A DNA stretch of 64,000 bases, taken from NCBI GenBank assembly GCA_965249815.1, contig CBDFMV010000003.1, forward strand, positions 496,001 through 560,000, in the 5' to 3' direction. The first letter of the stretch is position 1; every line of letters begins with the position of its first letter. The notes beneath the pieces were generated by a model, which worked only from the letters and a program-made list of their open reading frames with translations, did not search any database and was not told the DNA's origin. Origin of the DNA: JAJAZB01 sp965249815 (GTDB lineage: Bacteria > Bacteroidota > Bacteroidia > Cytophagales > Spirosomataceae). Below are positions 8,650 through 16,754 of the stretch, one piece after another. The position numbers and the translations under genes are program-made.

Positions 8650-9040
8650 CTTTCTACTGTTATTCTTATTTTTGTGCATCATGACAGAAACACAATTAAG
8701 CGCCTATTTAAGGGCCAATTACCCTGTAGAAGATGAACGGTGTGAGTGGAAGGAGTTCAAAGCTCTTAAAAATGCTGTCTCTGGGCATAAAGGTGAGGAT
8801 ATCATCTCTTATGTATCGGCCCTTGCTAATATGGAGGGAGGGAGGCTCGTAATAGGTATGAGTGACCAGAACCATGAAATTGTAGGTGTCAGCGATCCCC
8901 ATAACTACACGCCGCAAAACTTTCCTCTTAGGCTTGCAGGTAACTGCCATAATTTAAGCACAGAAGGTTTATGGGTAGAAGAATTTATCACTTCTGATAC
9001 TGGTAGTGGTCTAAGTAAGTGCGAATGAGTATCTTTGGGC

Positions 9041-9337
9041 ATGATTCAAGAAACTCATACCTATTCGTGTCGGCGCTGTGGTAGCCAGGCCTTGCGGCGA
9101 AATGGCAGCGTCAAGGGCAAAGCCAAGTACCACTGCACCACCTGCGGCTATCACGGCTATTTCACCTCGGCCCTCGAGCAGCGCCAGGCGCGCTACGCTC
9201 AGGTCGAGAGCCTGCTGACCGAACGGCTGAGTCAACGGGCCATTGTGCGCCAAACCGGGGTAAGCCGGATGACAGTCGCTAAGATTTTAAAAAAAAGCGT
9301 GCTTTCTGCCTCCCGTAACGACGAGTCCGGTAACTGA
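9041..9337 (+). CDS. IS1-family transposase, first frame (InsA-like)
   Basis: This 98-residue frame carries the IS1 N-terminal zinc ribbon (CRRCG...CTTCG, two CxxC knuckles) and a helix-turn-helix (RAIVRQTGVSRMTVAKILKK) that binds the ends. It ends by running past an A8 run at 9289-9296. The catalytic half lies in another frame that overlaps it from 9291, as expected for IS1, which makes its transposase as an InsA-InsB' fusion and uses InsA alone as a repressor. Confidence 0.92.
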   Translation: MIQETHTYSCRRCGSQALRRNGSVKGKAKYHCTTCGYHGYFTSALEQRQARYAQVESLLTERLSQRAIVRQTGVSRMTVAKILKKSVLSASRNDESGN

Positions 9338-9734
9338 CGTGGAAATCGACGAAATGACCACGTACGTGCGTCACAAGGGCTACGGCCTGTGGGTCTGGCT
9401 TGCCCTGTGCCGGCACAGCCGCCGGGTCCTGGCGTATTACGTCGGCGACCGCAGCACGACGTCGGCCCGGCGGCTCTGGAAACGCTTGCCCTTACCCGTG
9501 CGAGAAAGCGCCCTGATTCACACCGATCGCTGGGCGGCCTACCTGAGGGTGGTGCCACCGGGTCGGCATCGGTGTCAGGGTAAGCCCACCAATCACGTCG
9601 AGCGGTTTAACAATACGATGCGTCAGCGAGTGGCACCCCTGGTGAGGAAAACCTTATCGTTCGCCAAAACCAAACAGGGCCTTATTCAACGCGTCGTGGT
9701 CTTTCTCAACCACTATAATCTCACTCTGTCTTAG
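9291..9734 (+). CDS. IS1-family transposase, catalytic frame (InsB'-like, reached by frameshifting)
   Basis: The frame opens just after a TAA at 9288-9290 and reads through to 9734. It has all three catalytic acids of the DDE nuclease: Asp in EIDEMTTYV, Asp in IHTDRWAAY and Glu in NHVERFNNTMR. Relative to the first frame it is in +1 (equivalent to -2), so the fused 230-residue transposase would need loss of one A, or slippage, in the A8 run at 9289-9296. Classical IS1 uses -1 shifting at an A6C site. A GTG at 9339 could start a shorter product lacking the DNA-binding part. Confidence 0.88.
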   Translation, partial: KKACFLPPVTTSPVTDVEIDEMTTYVRHKGYGLWVWLALCRHSRRVLAYYVGDRSTTSARRLWKRLPLPVRESALIHTDRWAAYLRVVPPGRHRCQGKPTNHVERFNNTMRQRVAPLVRKTLSFAKTKQGLIQRVVVFLNHYNLTLS

Positions 9735-11123
9735 ACCACTACCCTGATACTGATAAAATTGTTTGGGTAATTCATGTTCCGAAACACTTACCTAGAAAAC
9801 CAGTCGTTGCTCATAATCAAGCATGGCAGCGAGTTGGTGACAGTTTGGTAAAGCTTCGCTCTGAACGAGAAGAACACATTCTGTCAGAAATTATAAAGTC
9901 TCATTTTGATTGGTCTCTACAAATTGCCGAGGGCGCTGATATAATAGATCTGGATACCGATGCAATTCTAGTTGCTAGAGAGAATTTTAAAATTAAAAAC
10001 CCTCGTGTCGCTAACGAAGTCGATAGGTGGAACGACATAAATTTCTTAAACAGGGCGCGTTTATGTATAAACGGGAAAGTTACTCGTACAGCTATCATTC
10101 TTTTAGGTAAACCCGAAGCAGAGCATTTCTTGAATCCAGGAATTGCAAGAATAACATGGATATTAAAAGACAAAGACAATATTGAACGAGATTATCAGCA
10201 TTTTTTCTGCCCTATGATTTTAGCCGTTGATGAAGTATTTGGTAAAATACGTAACTTAAAGTACAGGTATTTGAAGGAGGATTCTCTGTTCCCTGATGAA
10301 GTAGAGCAGTTCGAACCGTTTACAATTAAGGAAGCATTAAGTAATTGCATAGCTCATCAAGACTATCCGATGGGCGGTAAAATTAATATTGTTGAACGCG
10401 AAGACGGAATTCTTGTTTTTTCAAATTTGGGATCATTTTTACCTGGAAATGTAGAGAATGTTATCAACAGTGACACTCCACCTGAGTTTTATCGCAATAA
10501 CCACCTGGTTCAAGTAATGTTTAACCTAAATATGATTGATTCTGTTGGAAGCGGTATCAAGCGTATGTTCAGATTTCAACGAGAGAGATTTTTTCCAATG
10601 CCAGACTATGACTTTTCGAACAATCGAGTTCAAGCAACTATAACGGGTAAAATATTAGATATGGAATATGCTAAAGTATTGGCTCGGAATACAGGGCTTA
10701 CTTTAATGGAGATTATCATGCTTGATAAGGTTCAGAAGAAAAAAACCTTAATTGACGCAGAAATTAATCACTTAAGAAGTAAAGGTTTAATCGAAGGCAA
10801 GAAGCCTCGTATCTATATATCAGCAAAATTAGCTCAAACGATTGGTCAAAAAGCAGTTTATACACGCAACAAACCTTTCGATAAACAATATTATTTAGAC
10901 TTCATAGTCAAAGGAATCAAAGAACATGGTTCGCTTGATCGGAGTGACATTGACCAACTCCTAATCGATAAATTATCAGATTTATACAACTATAAACAGC
11001 GTAAGACAAAAATAACTAATTTGATCGCCGAATTAAGAGCAAAAGGAATTATAAAAAATGTAGGAACCGACTATCAACCTAAATGGATACTTGTCTGATT
11101 TTTTAGTTAGTATATGAGAGATT

Positions 11124-11159
11124 ATAAGAGGTTATAAGACTTAATAAGAGGTTATAAGA
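11124..11159. repeat. Two copies of a 16-bp AT-rich direct repeat
   Basis: The word ataagaggttataaga occurs at 11124-11139 and 11144-11159 just after the stop of the interrupted AlbA_2 gene. It may be a remnant of the boundary of the acquired AT-rich segment. Confidence 0.55.
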
Positions 11160-11254
11160 GTCTTATGAGTAACAGGTGGGTATTTGTTGCATAAACAACT
11201 GTATTCCAGGGCTTTGTATTCTTTTTGTAAGAAGTGCATTATAAGACAAATCGC

Positions 11255-12115
11255 ATGAACCCCCTCCTCCGCCGCGCCAAGCAAATCCCCCTCTTCAACG
11301 ACCTCACCGCCCCTCTGCGCACGGCCCGGCTGAAGCACAAAATCGAAACCGGCACGTTGCTCGACGGCCTTTCCGACGTCGGCCGCCAAACCTGGCTCCG
11401 GCGCACGGAGCAGGTGCTGACCAGCCCCGATTTTTCGAGAATCCCGAAAGTGCCGGGTAGCGGGCGGTTGCAGGGCCGGTATCTCGTCATGCACAACGGG
11501 CTGAAAATCGAGCCGCTGAGCTACTACGGCTACCCGGTGCTACACATGCTGCTCAAAACCGGCGGCATCCACGAGCCGGAGGAAGAATTGGAGTTTGGCC
11601 GCGTGTTGCCCACCATCCCCACAGGCGGCACCATGCTCGAACTGGGCAGTTTCTGGGCGTTTTATTCACTCTGGTTTCATCAGGTGGTGCCCCAAGCCCG
11701 CAATTTCATGATTGAACCCGAACGCGCCGGACTCGCCAACGGCAAACTGAACTTCCGCGCCAACGGCTTTACGGGCGATTTCACGAACGCCTTCGTCGGC
11801 AAAACCTCGCAGCCGGGCCAGCCGCCCACCGTGAGCGTGGATGAGTTTGTGCGGGAAAAAAGCATCCGATTCCTGGATATGCTTCACTGCGACATCCAGG
11901 GCTACGAACTCGACATGCTTGAAGGCGCGCAACGGCTTTTTGACGAGAAGCGCGTGGGTTACGTCTTCATTTCCACCCACGGTGATGAGTTGCACGACGG
12001 CTGCCTGAAGTTTCTGACGGAACGGAATTTTGAAATCCTCCGCGCGGTGCCGCTCGCCGAAAGCCACTCCTTCGACGGGCTGATTGCGGCGAAGGCACCG
12101 TGGTATGATGTCTGA
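11255..12115 (+). CDS. FkbM family methyltransferase-like protein
   Basis: This 286-residue protein contains a SAM-binding core in which motif I is GGTMLELGSFWAFYSLWF and the FkbM-type features EPERAG, PTVSVDEFV and DMLHCDIQGYELDMLEGAQ follow in the usual order. FkbM enzymes methylate hydroxyls in polyketides, glycans or lipids; here the target is unknown. The start MNPLLRRAKQIPLF at 11255 gives a normal length. GC content returns to the genome norm here, marking the right edge of the AT-rich segment. Confidence 0.78.
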   Translation: MNPLLRRAKQIPLFNDLTAPLRTARLKHKIETGTLLDGLSDVGRQTWLRRTEQVLTSPDFSRIPKVPGSGRLQGRYLVMHNGLKIEPLSYYGYPVLHMLLKTGGIHEPEEELEFGRVLPTIPTGGTMLELGSFWAFYSLWFHQVVPQARNFMIEPERAGLANGKLNFRANGFTGDFTNAFVGKTSQPGQPPTVSVDEFVREKSIRFLDMLHCDIQGYELDMLEGAQRLFDEKRVGYVFISTHGDELHDGCLKFLTERNFEILRAVPLAESHSFDGLIAAKAPWYDV

Positions 12116-12119
12116 AGCT

Positions 12120-12221
12120 GTCTGAATCAGGATAGCCAGGATTTGAGGATAAACAGGATATTGACCCTGGGTCTGCATTTTATCCTGCTTATCCTCAAAT
12201 CCTGGCTATCCTGATTCAGAC
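12120..12221. repeat. Long inverted repeat with gtctgaat/attcagac ends
   Basis: Arms 12120-12160 and 12181-12221 are nearly perfect complements over about 41 bp (gtctgaatcaggatagccag and so on) around a 20-nt loop. The ends match those of the repeats at 26784-26894 and 32302-32405, defining a family. It lies 17 nt before the MOSC gene start. Confidence 0.85.
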
Positions 12222-12238
12222 GACCACAAACCTCAAAA

Positions 12239-12736
12239 ATGACTACTCCTTCCCCCGATTCCCCGCTCCACGAACTCATGCGCCACCACGCCCAGGCAGG
12301 CATGGTCGAGTGGATTGGCCTGCGGCCCGCTCGGCGGGAGCCGGTTCAGCCCGTGCAGGAAACTTACGCCCGCCCCGGCACCGGCCTCGATGGTGATCGC
12401 TACCGGGGCACGCCCGACGGCAAGCGGCAGGTGACGCTCATCCAGGCCGAACACCTGGCTGCTGTCGCTTCATTTTTGGGCAAAGATTCCGTGGACCCGG
12501 CGTTGCTGCGCCGGAATATTGTTGTGCGGGGCATCAATTTGCAGGCGCTCAAGGGCCGCCCGTTTCGCGTGGGCGGGGCCGTGCTCGAACTCACCGGCGA
12601 CTGCCACCCGTGCAGCCGGATGGAGGAAAACCTGGGCACCGGCGGCTACAACGCCATGCGCACCCACGGCGGCATCACGGCGCGGGTGCTGCGGGAAGGC
12701 CCGATTCGGGTGGGCGATGCGGTGGAGGTGGAATGA
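12239..12736 (+). CDS. MOSC domain-containing protein
   Basis: The 165-residue product has the MOSC beta-barrel signatures: GLDGDRYRG near the start of the core, RQVTLIQAEH, LRRNIVVRGINL and the conserved cysteine in GDCHPCSRME. MOSC proteins bind a molybdenum cofactor-sulfur group and are thought to move sulfur or reduce N-hydroxylated compounds (YiiM-like). The domain fills the whole protein. It is alone in its transcription unit, between a long hairpin and the inositol oxygenase gene. Confidence 0.88.
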   Translation: MTTPSPDSPLHELMRHHAQAGMVEWIGLRPARREPVQPVQETYARPGTGLDGDRYRGTPDGKRQVTLIQAEHLAAVASFLGKDSVDPALLRRNIVVRGINLQALKGRPFRVGGAVLELTGDCHPCSRMEENLGTGGYNAMRTHGGITARVLREGPIRVGDAVEVE

Positions 12737-12828
12737 AATGAGACCTCACAGGTTTTGAAAACGGGTGAGTTTTTTACGCTTGCGCACACTTATTTTCAAT
12801 ACTTTAGCCGTTCAAAACCTCTACGCTT

Positions 12829-13662
12829 ATGGAAGCCGCAGTGCTCGACAAACCCAAACAGCAATTTCGCAACTACGATCAGGGCGACATCACCGCCGCC
12901 GTGCGCGAACATTACCGCAAAATGCGCCTTAACCAGACGGTGGATTACGTCGAACGGATGCAGCAGAAATACCTGCGCTTCGACAAGCCCCTGCCCCTCT
13001 GGGACGCCATGCTCAAGCTCAATGCCCTCATCGACGTCAGCGACCCGGATTTGAACCTGCCCAACGTGCAGCACCTGGCCCAATCGGCGGAGGCCATGCG
13101 CGCCGACGGGCGGCCCGACTGGATGCAGCTCGTGGGCCTGATTCACGACCTCGGCAAAGCAATGTACCTCTGGGGCAGCGACGAAGACGGCACCTCGCAG
13201 GCCGAACAGTGGGGCCTCGTCGGCGACGTGTTCGTGGTTGGGGCGCGATTGCCCGAAACGGCCGTGTACCCCGAGTTCAACGCCCTCAACCCCGACATGA
13301 CCGACTCGCGCTACAACACCGAAACGGGCCGCTACCAACCCGGCTGCGGACTCGACGCGCTCACGCTGGCCTGGGGCCACGACGAGTATTTGTACCAGGT
13401 GCTGAAAAACCACCCGACCAACACGATACCCGAAGAAGGCATGGTGATGATTCGCTACCATTCGTTCTACCCCTGGCATACCGGCGGCAGCTACGCGAAA
13501 CTCACCAACGACCGCGACGAGCAGTACAAAACGTGGATCAAAGACTTCAACCAGTACGATTTGTACACGAAATCGCCCAAAATCTACGACCTCGACGAAC
13601 TGAAGGATTATTACCTGCCCATCGCCGAAAAGTATCTGGGGCCGGGACCGATTTATTGGTAG
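12829..13662 (+). CDS. Inositol oxygenase (MIOX-type di-iron enzyme)
   Basis: The 277-residue protein matches eukaryotic-type myo-inositol oxygenase, which opens myo-inositol to D-glucuronate with O2. All expected HD-fold iron ligands are visible: His in NVQHLAQSAEAMR, His-Asp in GLIHDLGKAM, His in LAWGHDEYLY, His in IRYHSFYPWH and Asp in KDFNQYDLYTK. The N-terminal FRNYDQG and C-terminal KYLGPGPIYW are also family phrases. No other inositol or glucuronate catabolic gene is adjacent; a GH2 enzyme and a sugar isomerase-like gene lie about 22 kb away. A 34-bp perfect palindrome follows the gene. Confidence 0.95.
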   Translation: MEAAVLDKPKQQFRNYDQGDITAAVREHYRKMRLNQTVDYVERMQQKYLRFDKPLPLWDAMLKLNALIDVSDPDLNLPNVQHLAQSAEAMRADGRPDWMQLVGLIHDLGKAMYLWGSDEDGTSQAEQWGLVGDVFVVGARLPETAVYPEFNALNPDMTDSRYNTETGRYQPGCGLDALTLAWGHDEYLYQVLKNHPTNTIPEEGMVMIRYHSFYPWHTGGSYAKLTNDRDEQYKTWIKDFNQYDLYTKSPKIYDLDELKDYYLPIAEKYLGPGPIYW

Positions 13663-13715
13663 TTCATCGATTCCCAGTTTTTAGTCTCTATTCTACGTTT
13701 CTTATTGGTCGGAAA

Positions 13716-13749
13716 AGCGCCCCATCCCGCGTACGCGGGATGGGGCGCT
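13716..13749. terminator. Perfect 34-bp palindrome between convergent genes
   Basis: The sequence agcgccccatcccgcg and its exact complement meet at a central gtac-type junction with no loop. It sits between the MIOX gene and the leftward beta-barrel gene, flanked by degenerate cagtttttagtctc and gagactgaaaact words, and is well placed as a bidirectional terminator. Confidence 0.75.
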
Positions 13750-13793
13750 GCATTTTAACTGAAAACTGCCGACTGGAGACTGAAAACTCAAAA

Positions 13794-14474
13794 TTACCAC
13801 CACCGGTACACCAGCCCCACCGAGCCGGTGAGTGCCGAATAGGTTTTTACGTAGTCGAAATTGGCTCCGATGTGCTGGTAGCCCACGCTCAGATCGGCCC
13901 CGAATTTGCTGTTCCGGCCAAACAGAATCCGCGTGCCCACAGCGGCGTTGGCGGCAAAACGAAAGCCGTTGCCACCGTCCGACAGGCTGCCGTAGTACGT
14001 AGTGTTTTCGGTCAGGCTACCGCCCGCTCCCACCTGCACGTAGGGCCGTAGGACGGCACTCGACGGCGCAAGGTGGTATTTACCAATCAGTTGTAGGGTG
14101 GGCCGGGTCGTAAACGAGCGTGTCTGCACCGCCGACAGTTCCGAGCCGTCGGTCAACTGGTAAATCTGCCGGGGCAACCGCTGGCTCCAGGCCTGGTAGC
14201 CCGCCTGTACGCCCACCGAAAAGTTGTTGGGCAGCAGCCATTCCCCCAACACGGTCACGCCGCGCACGGAGGCTTGGTCGATGTAATTTTTGAAATCCCC
14301 CACGGGCAGCGCCGCCGTGTAACGCACCGAAACCTGGTAGGTGGTGTAGCGGTCGTAGGGCGAGGCAATGGTGCCCACTGGGTTGGCGGGCTGGTAGTAG
14401 GGGCTTTGCGCCCGCAGCACCGGCGGAGCCAGCATCGTTGCCAGTAAGCCGCTCAAAATCAATCGGTTTTTCAC
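13794..14474 (-). CDS. Outer-membrane beta-barrel protein
   Basis: The 226-residue product has a signal peptide (MKNRLILSGLLATMLAPPVLRAQ) followed by amphipathic strands, for example YQVSVRYTAALPVGDF, FSVGVQAGYQAW, PYVQVGAGGSL and ADLSVGYQHIG, and ends in the aromatic C-terminus GLVYRWW. This is the pattern of an OmpA/OmpX-like eight-stranded barrel. The function is unknown. It follows the DUF4136 lipoprotein gene in the same direction, separated by a short-word hairpin. Confidence 0.78.
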   Translation of the reverse strand: MKNRLILSGLLATMLAPPVLRAQSPYYQPANPVGTIASPYDRYTTYQVSVRYTAALPVGDFKNYIDQASVRGVTVLGEWLLPNNFSVGVQAGYQAWSQRLPRQIYQLTDGSELSAVQTRSFTTRPTLQLIGKYHLAPSSAVLRPYVQVGAGGSLTENTTYYGSLSDGGNGFRFAANAAVGTRILFGRNSKFGADLSVGYQHIGANFDYVKTYSALTGSVGLVYRWW

Positions 14475-14498
14475 AAAAATAAGTTTAGCAGTTTAGGG

Positions 14499-14550
14499 TT
14501 TTCAGTTTAGGGTTAGGGTTGTTGAACAACTGGAAACCCTAAACTGAAAA
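14499..14550. repeat. 16-bp inverted repeat of ttagggtt/cagtttaggg words
   Basis: Arms 14499-14514 and 14535-14550 (ttttcagtttagggtt and complement) are perfect. Extra ttagggtt copies flank the left arm. Confidence 0.75.
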
Positions 14551-14558
14551 CTCAGGAT

Positions 14559-15215
14559 TCATTTTCCCGCCTGGAAGTAGGTTGATTGGGCAAACACGGC
14601 GTCCACGACCTGGCTGATGCTGGCTTCGTTGAAAATGTTGTCGCCCCGGATTTCCGCCGTCCAGATGACCGAAAGCTGGTTCTGCCCGTTCTGGCCCGTA
14701 CGCGGATTTTTCAAATCGAGGGCTTCGGCATACCAGTAATTTTCATTGACCTGGTAGTAACTGTACGTGTTGGGGTAATAGCCGCCATACCCGCCGTAGC
14801 CCCAGTACCCGCCGCCGTAGCCGCCGTAGTAGGGGTTGGGGTTGGATACCACGCCCACGTAGCTGTTGCTGATGCGGGCCACGTTGATGCCCAAATCGGG
14901 CTTTTCGGTGCGGGCCACTTGCTTGTAGCCACGCTGGGTAAGGTTTTGGGCCACGCGGGCGATAAACGCCAGTTCGCGGCTCGTGGCCGAGGGCCGGTCA
15001 TTACCCTGGTTGCTCAGCACGGCCACCGAATCAACGATGCTAAAGGTTTTGTAGGTGCCGAAATTGGCGCTGCGGTCGTGATTGGTGATGAACACCTGCG
15101 AGTCGTCGGGGCTGAGGTCGCCGAGCGGGTCGCGGTTGCAACCCACTACGCCGAGTGCCAGGCCCGTCAGGAGCAAAACGGCCGCACGGCGAAACAGGAA
15201 TTTATTCACGTTCAT
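14559..15215 (-). CDS. DUF4136 domain lipoprotein
   Basis: This 218-residue protein has a lipoprotein signal ending GVVGCNRD (Cys26) and the DUF4136 layout: D.S.NFGTYKTFSIVDSV near the N-terminus, an alpha segment (ELAFIARVAQNLTQRGYKQV) and a closing AEIRGDNIFNEASISQVVDAVF. A Gly/Tyr-rich low-complexity stretch (about 130-150, YYGGYGGGYWGYGGYGGYY) interrupts the domain. Such lipoproteins are abundant in Bacteroidota; the function is not known. The ATG at 15215 starts the signal. Confidence 0.82.
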   Translation of the reverse strand: MNVNKFLFRRAAVLLLTGLALGVVGCNRDPLGDLSPDDSQVFITNHDRSANFGTYKTFSIVDSVAVLSNQGNDRPSATSRELAFIARVAQNLTQRGYKQVARTEKPDLGINVARISNSYVGVVSNPNPYYGGYGGGYWGYGGYGGYYPNTYSYYQVNENYWYAEALDLKNPRTGQNGQNQLSVIWTAEIRGDNIFNEASISQVVDAVFAQSTYFQAGK

Positions 15216-15348
15216 GGTTTTGGTTGTCAAGGCAAACGGATGCTTTACTTTAAACGAATTCCCGGGGCAATTTCGTAAAAAAGCGTTCCTCTTTTTGGCT
15301 GCCTCACCCGAACGAGAAGGTGCACCGGTTGGGAACCGACCCAAAACA

Positions 15349-15378
15349 AAAACAGCGCCCTGCAACGGGCGCTGTTTT
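15349..15378 (-). terminator. Intrinsic terminator of the leftward 106-residue gene
   Basis: The stem aaaacagcgccc/gggcgctgtttt with a 6-nt loop is followed on the reverse strand by a T-rich stretch. It lies 16 nt after the stop at 15395. Confidence 0.8.
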
Positions 15379-15394
15379 GAAAATAAAACCGGGT

Positions 15395-15715
15395 TTATTT
15401 CTGGTGCTTAGCCTGCTGGCGGGCTTCTTCCTCGTCCAGAATAGCGTCCACGCGTTGTTTTTCGAGGGTCGAAGCCTTCACTTCGTGAGCGGCGTCGGGG
15501 TTGTGGTTGCCCGCACCATCGGCCACGAGGTTCACGGGTGGCACGTCGGTGCGGGGAGTATCCTCGTCCGGGTTGCTGTCCTGCTGGTCGGGGGCGTGCT
15601 CCTCGGTTTTGCCATTGTTCATTTGCTTTTTTACGTGCACGTCGTCGTCGTTGATGCCGTATTTGGCCGAGCCGATGAGCGTTTTGTCGCTGCTGTCGTG
15701 TTGGTTGGTTGCCAT
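15395..15715 (-). CDS. Hypothetical small hydrophilic protein
   Basis: This 106-residue protein has no signal or membrane segment and is dominated by charged and polar residues (SDKTLIGSAKYGINDDDVHV, EEHAPDQQDSNPDEDTP, ILDEEEARQQAKHQK). It is probably largely disordered. No family is recognised. A clear terminator downstream supports it as a real gene. Confidence 0.55.
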   Translation of the reverse strand: MATNQHDSSDKTLIGSAKYGINDDDVHVKKQMNNGKTEEHAPDQQDSNPDEDTPRTDVPPVNLVADGAGNHNPDAAHEVKASTLEKQRVDAILDEEEARQQAKHQK

Positions 15716-15876
15716 GTTGATGAAGGTTACGAAACGATTTTCCTAAAAAACCTTAAAAAAGCCGTACCCCGCACGTCGGTTTACCAACATTGGTCCCATT
15801 CTTCCGAGTTTTGCCGGGAACCACTCGCCCGTCGCGCGGCGTTCACCGGCCAATTCCCCGTCTCCTCATCGCCCTC

Positions 15877-16674
15877 ATGCTTTCTGATCAATTTCTACGC
15901 GACCTCCTGCAAAAACACCAGGCGACGCAGCCCTTCCCGCCCACGTCGTCGGTGGCGCGGCTGATGACGCGCGTTCTGCTGACGCTTTTCCCCGAACAAA
16001 CCAAACGGCACTACCAGTCGGTGGACGCGCTGCGCGGGGCGTTCGACAAAATCGAAGGCGAACTCACGCGCCTGCTCCAAACCATGCAGCCGCACCTGCC
16101 CGCCGACGCGGCCCTGCTGGCACGGCACTTCATGGACGGCCTGCCCGGAATTTACCGGGTGTTGCAAACCGACGTACAGGCCATTTTGCTCGGCGACCCG
16201 GCGGCCCGCACCGAGTACGAAGTCATCCGGGCGTATCCTGGTTTTTACGCCATCACGTTCTACCGCTTGGCCCACGCGTTGTTTGAACTGGAAATCCCGC
16301 TGCTGCCCCGGATGCTGACCGAGTACGCGCACTCCAAAACGGGCATCGACATCCACCCCGAAGCCCAGATTGGCGAACATTTCTACATCGACCACGGCAC
16401 GGGCATCGTGATCGGGGCCACGACGGTCATCGGCGACCGCGTGAAGCTCTACCAGGGCGTTACGCTCGGCGCGCTCAGCGTGAGCAAGGAAATGGCGTCG
16501 TTGAAGCGCCACCCGACCGTGGAAGACGACGTGATTATTTACGCCAACGCCACCATCCTCGGCGGCGACACGGTCATCGGTCACCACAGTATCGTCGGGG
16601 GCAACGTCTGGCTGACAGCCTCGATTCCGCCGTACACGAAGATCTACCACCGCGAAGAGGCGAAGGTGATTTGA
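15877..16674 (+). CDS. Serine O-acetyltransferase
   Basis: The 265-residue product makes O-acetylserine, the cysteine precursor. It has an N-terminal helical domain and a left-handed beta-helix whose hexapeptide turns run GIDIHPEAQIGEHFYIDHGT, GIVIGATTVIGDRVKLYQGV, TLGA and ATILGGDTVIGHHSIVGGNV. The catalytic His lies in IDHGTG. It is of the EpsC/CysE type found in Bacteroidota. The ATG at 15877 (MLSDQFLRDLLQKHQ) is preferred because the open frame upstream codes for no recognisable domain. A 21-bp hairpin follows the stop. Confidence 0.93.
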   Translation: MLSDQFLRDLLQKHQATQPFPPTSSVARLMTRVLLTLFPEQTKRHYQSVDALRGAFDKIEGELTRLLQTMQPHLPADAALLARHFMDGLPGIYRVLQTDVQAILLGDPAARTEYEVIRAYPGFYAITFYRLAHALFELEIPLLPRMLTEYAHSKTGIDIHPEAQIGEHFYIDHGTGIVIGATTVIGDRVKLYQGVTLGALSVSKEMASLKRHPTVEDDVIIYANATILGGDTVIGHHSIVGGNVWLTASIPPYTKIYHREEAKVI

Positions 16675-16677
16675 GTG

Positions 16678-16739
16678 AAAAGTGAAGAGTGAAAAGTTGG
16701 GCAGCAACGCTGTTTGTTAACTTTTCACTCTTCACTTTT
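16678..16739. repeat. 21-bp perfect inverted repeat of agtgaaaagt words
   Basis: Arms 16678-16698 and 16719-16739 (aaaagtgaagagtgaaaagt and complement) are perfect, with a 20-nt loop; another aacttttcact unit follows. The same word family recurs at 31067-31154. It separates the convergent acetyltransferase and PorP genes. Confidence 0.85.
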
Positions 16740-16754
16740 AACTTTTCACTGCTC

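Larger units (their letters stand above)
9002..9743 (+). mobile_element. IS1-family insertion sequence, 742 bp, intact ends
   Basis: The element is bounded by 14-bp perfect inverted ends (ggtagtggtctaag at 9002-9015 and its complement at 9730-9743). It is flanked by the direct repeat ctgatact at 8994-9001 and 9744-9751, an 8-bp target duplication close to the 9 bp usual for IS1. It carries two overlapping transposase frames. Perfect ends and intact duplications indicate a fairly recent insertion. Confidence 0.96.
8681..11098 (+). pseudogene. AlbA_2 (Schlafen-type)/HATPase_c_4 protein gene interrupted by an IS1-family element
   Basis: The ATG at 8681 opens a reading frame that runs into the IS at 9002 and stops at 9028. 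Removing 9002-9751 (the IS plus one 8-bp target duplication) joins codon 107 in frame to 9752-11098 and restores a 555-residue protein. Its N-terminus is an AlbA_2 domain (CEWKEFKAL, ANMEGGRLVIGMSDQN), the middle an ATP-binding GHKL-like segment (KEALSNCIAHQDYP, GSFLPGNVENVI, NMIDSVGSGIKRMF), and the C-terminus winged-helix repeats. This family of putative regulators or defence-associated ATPases is often mobile. The gene is much more AT-rich than uvrB, which suggests acquisition. The 3' part could still be translated from an internal start. Confidence 0.88.
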
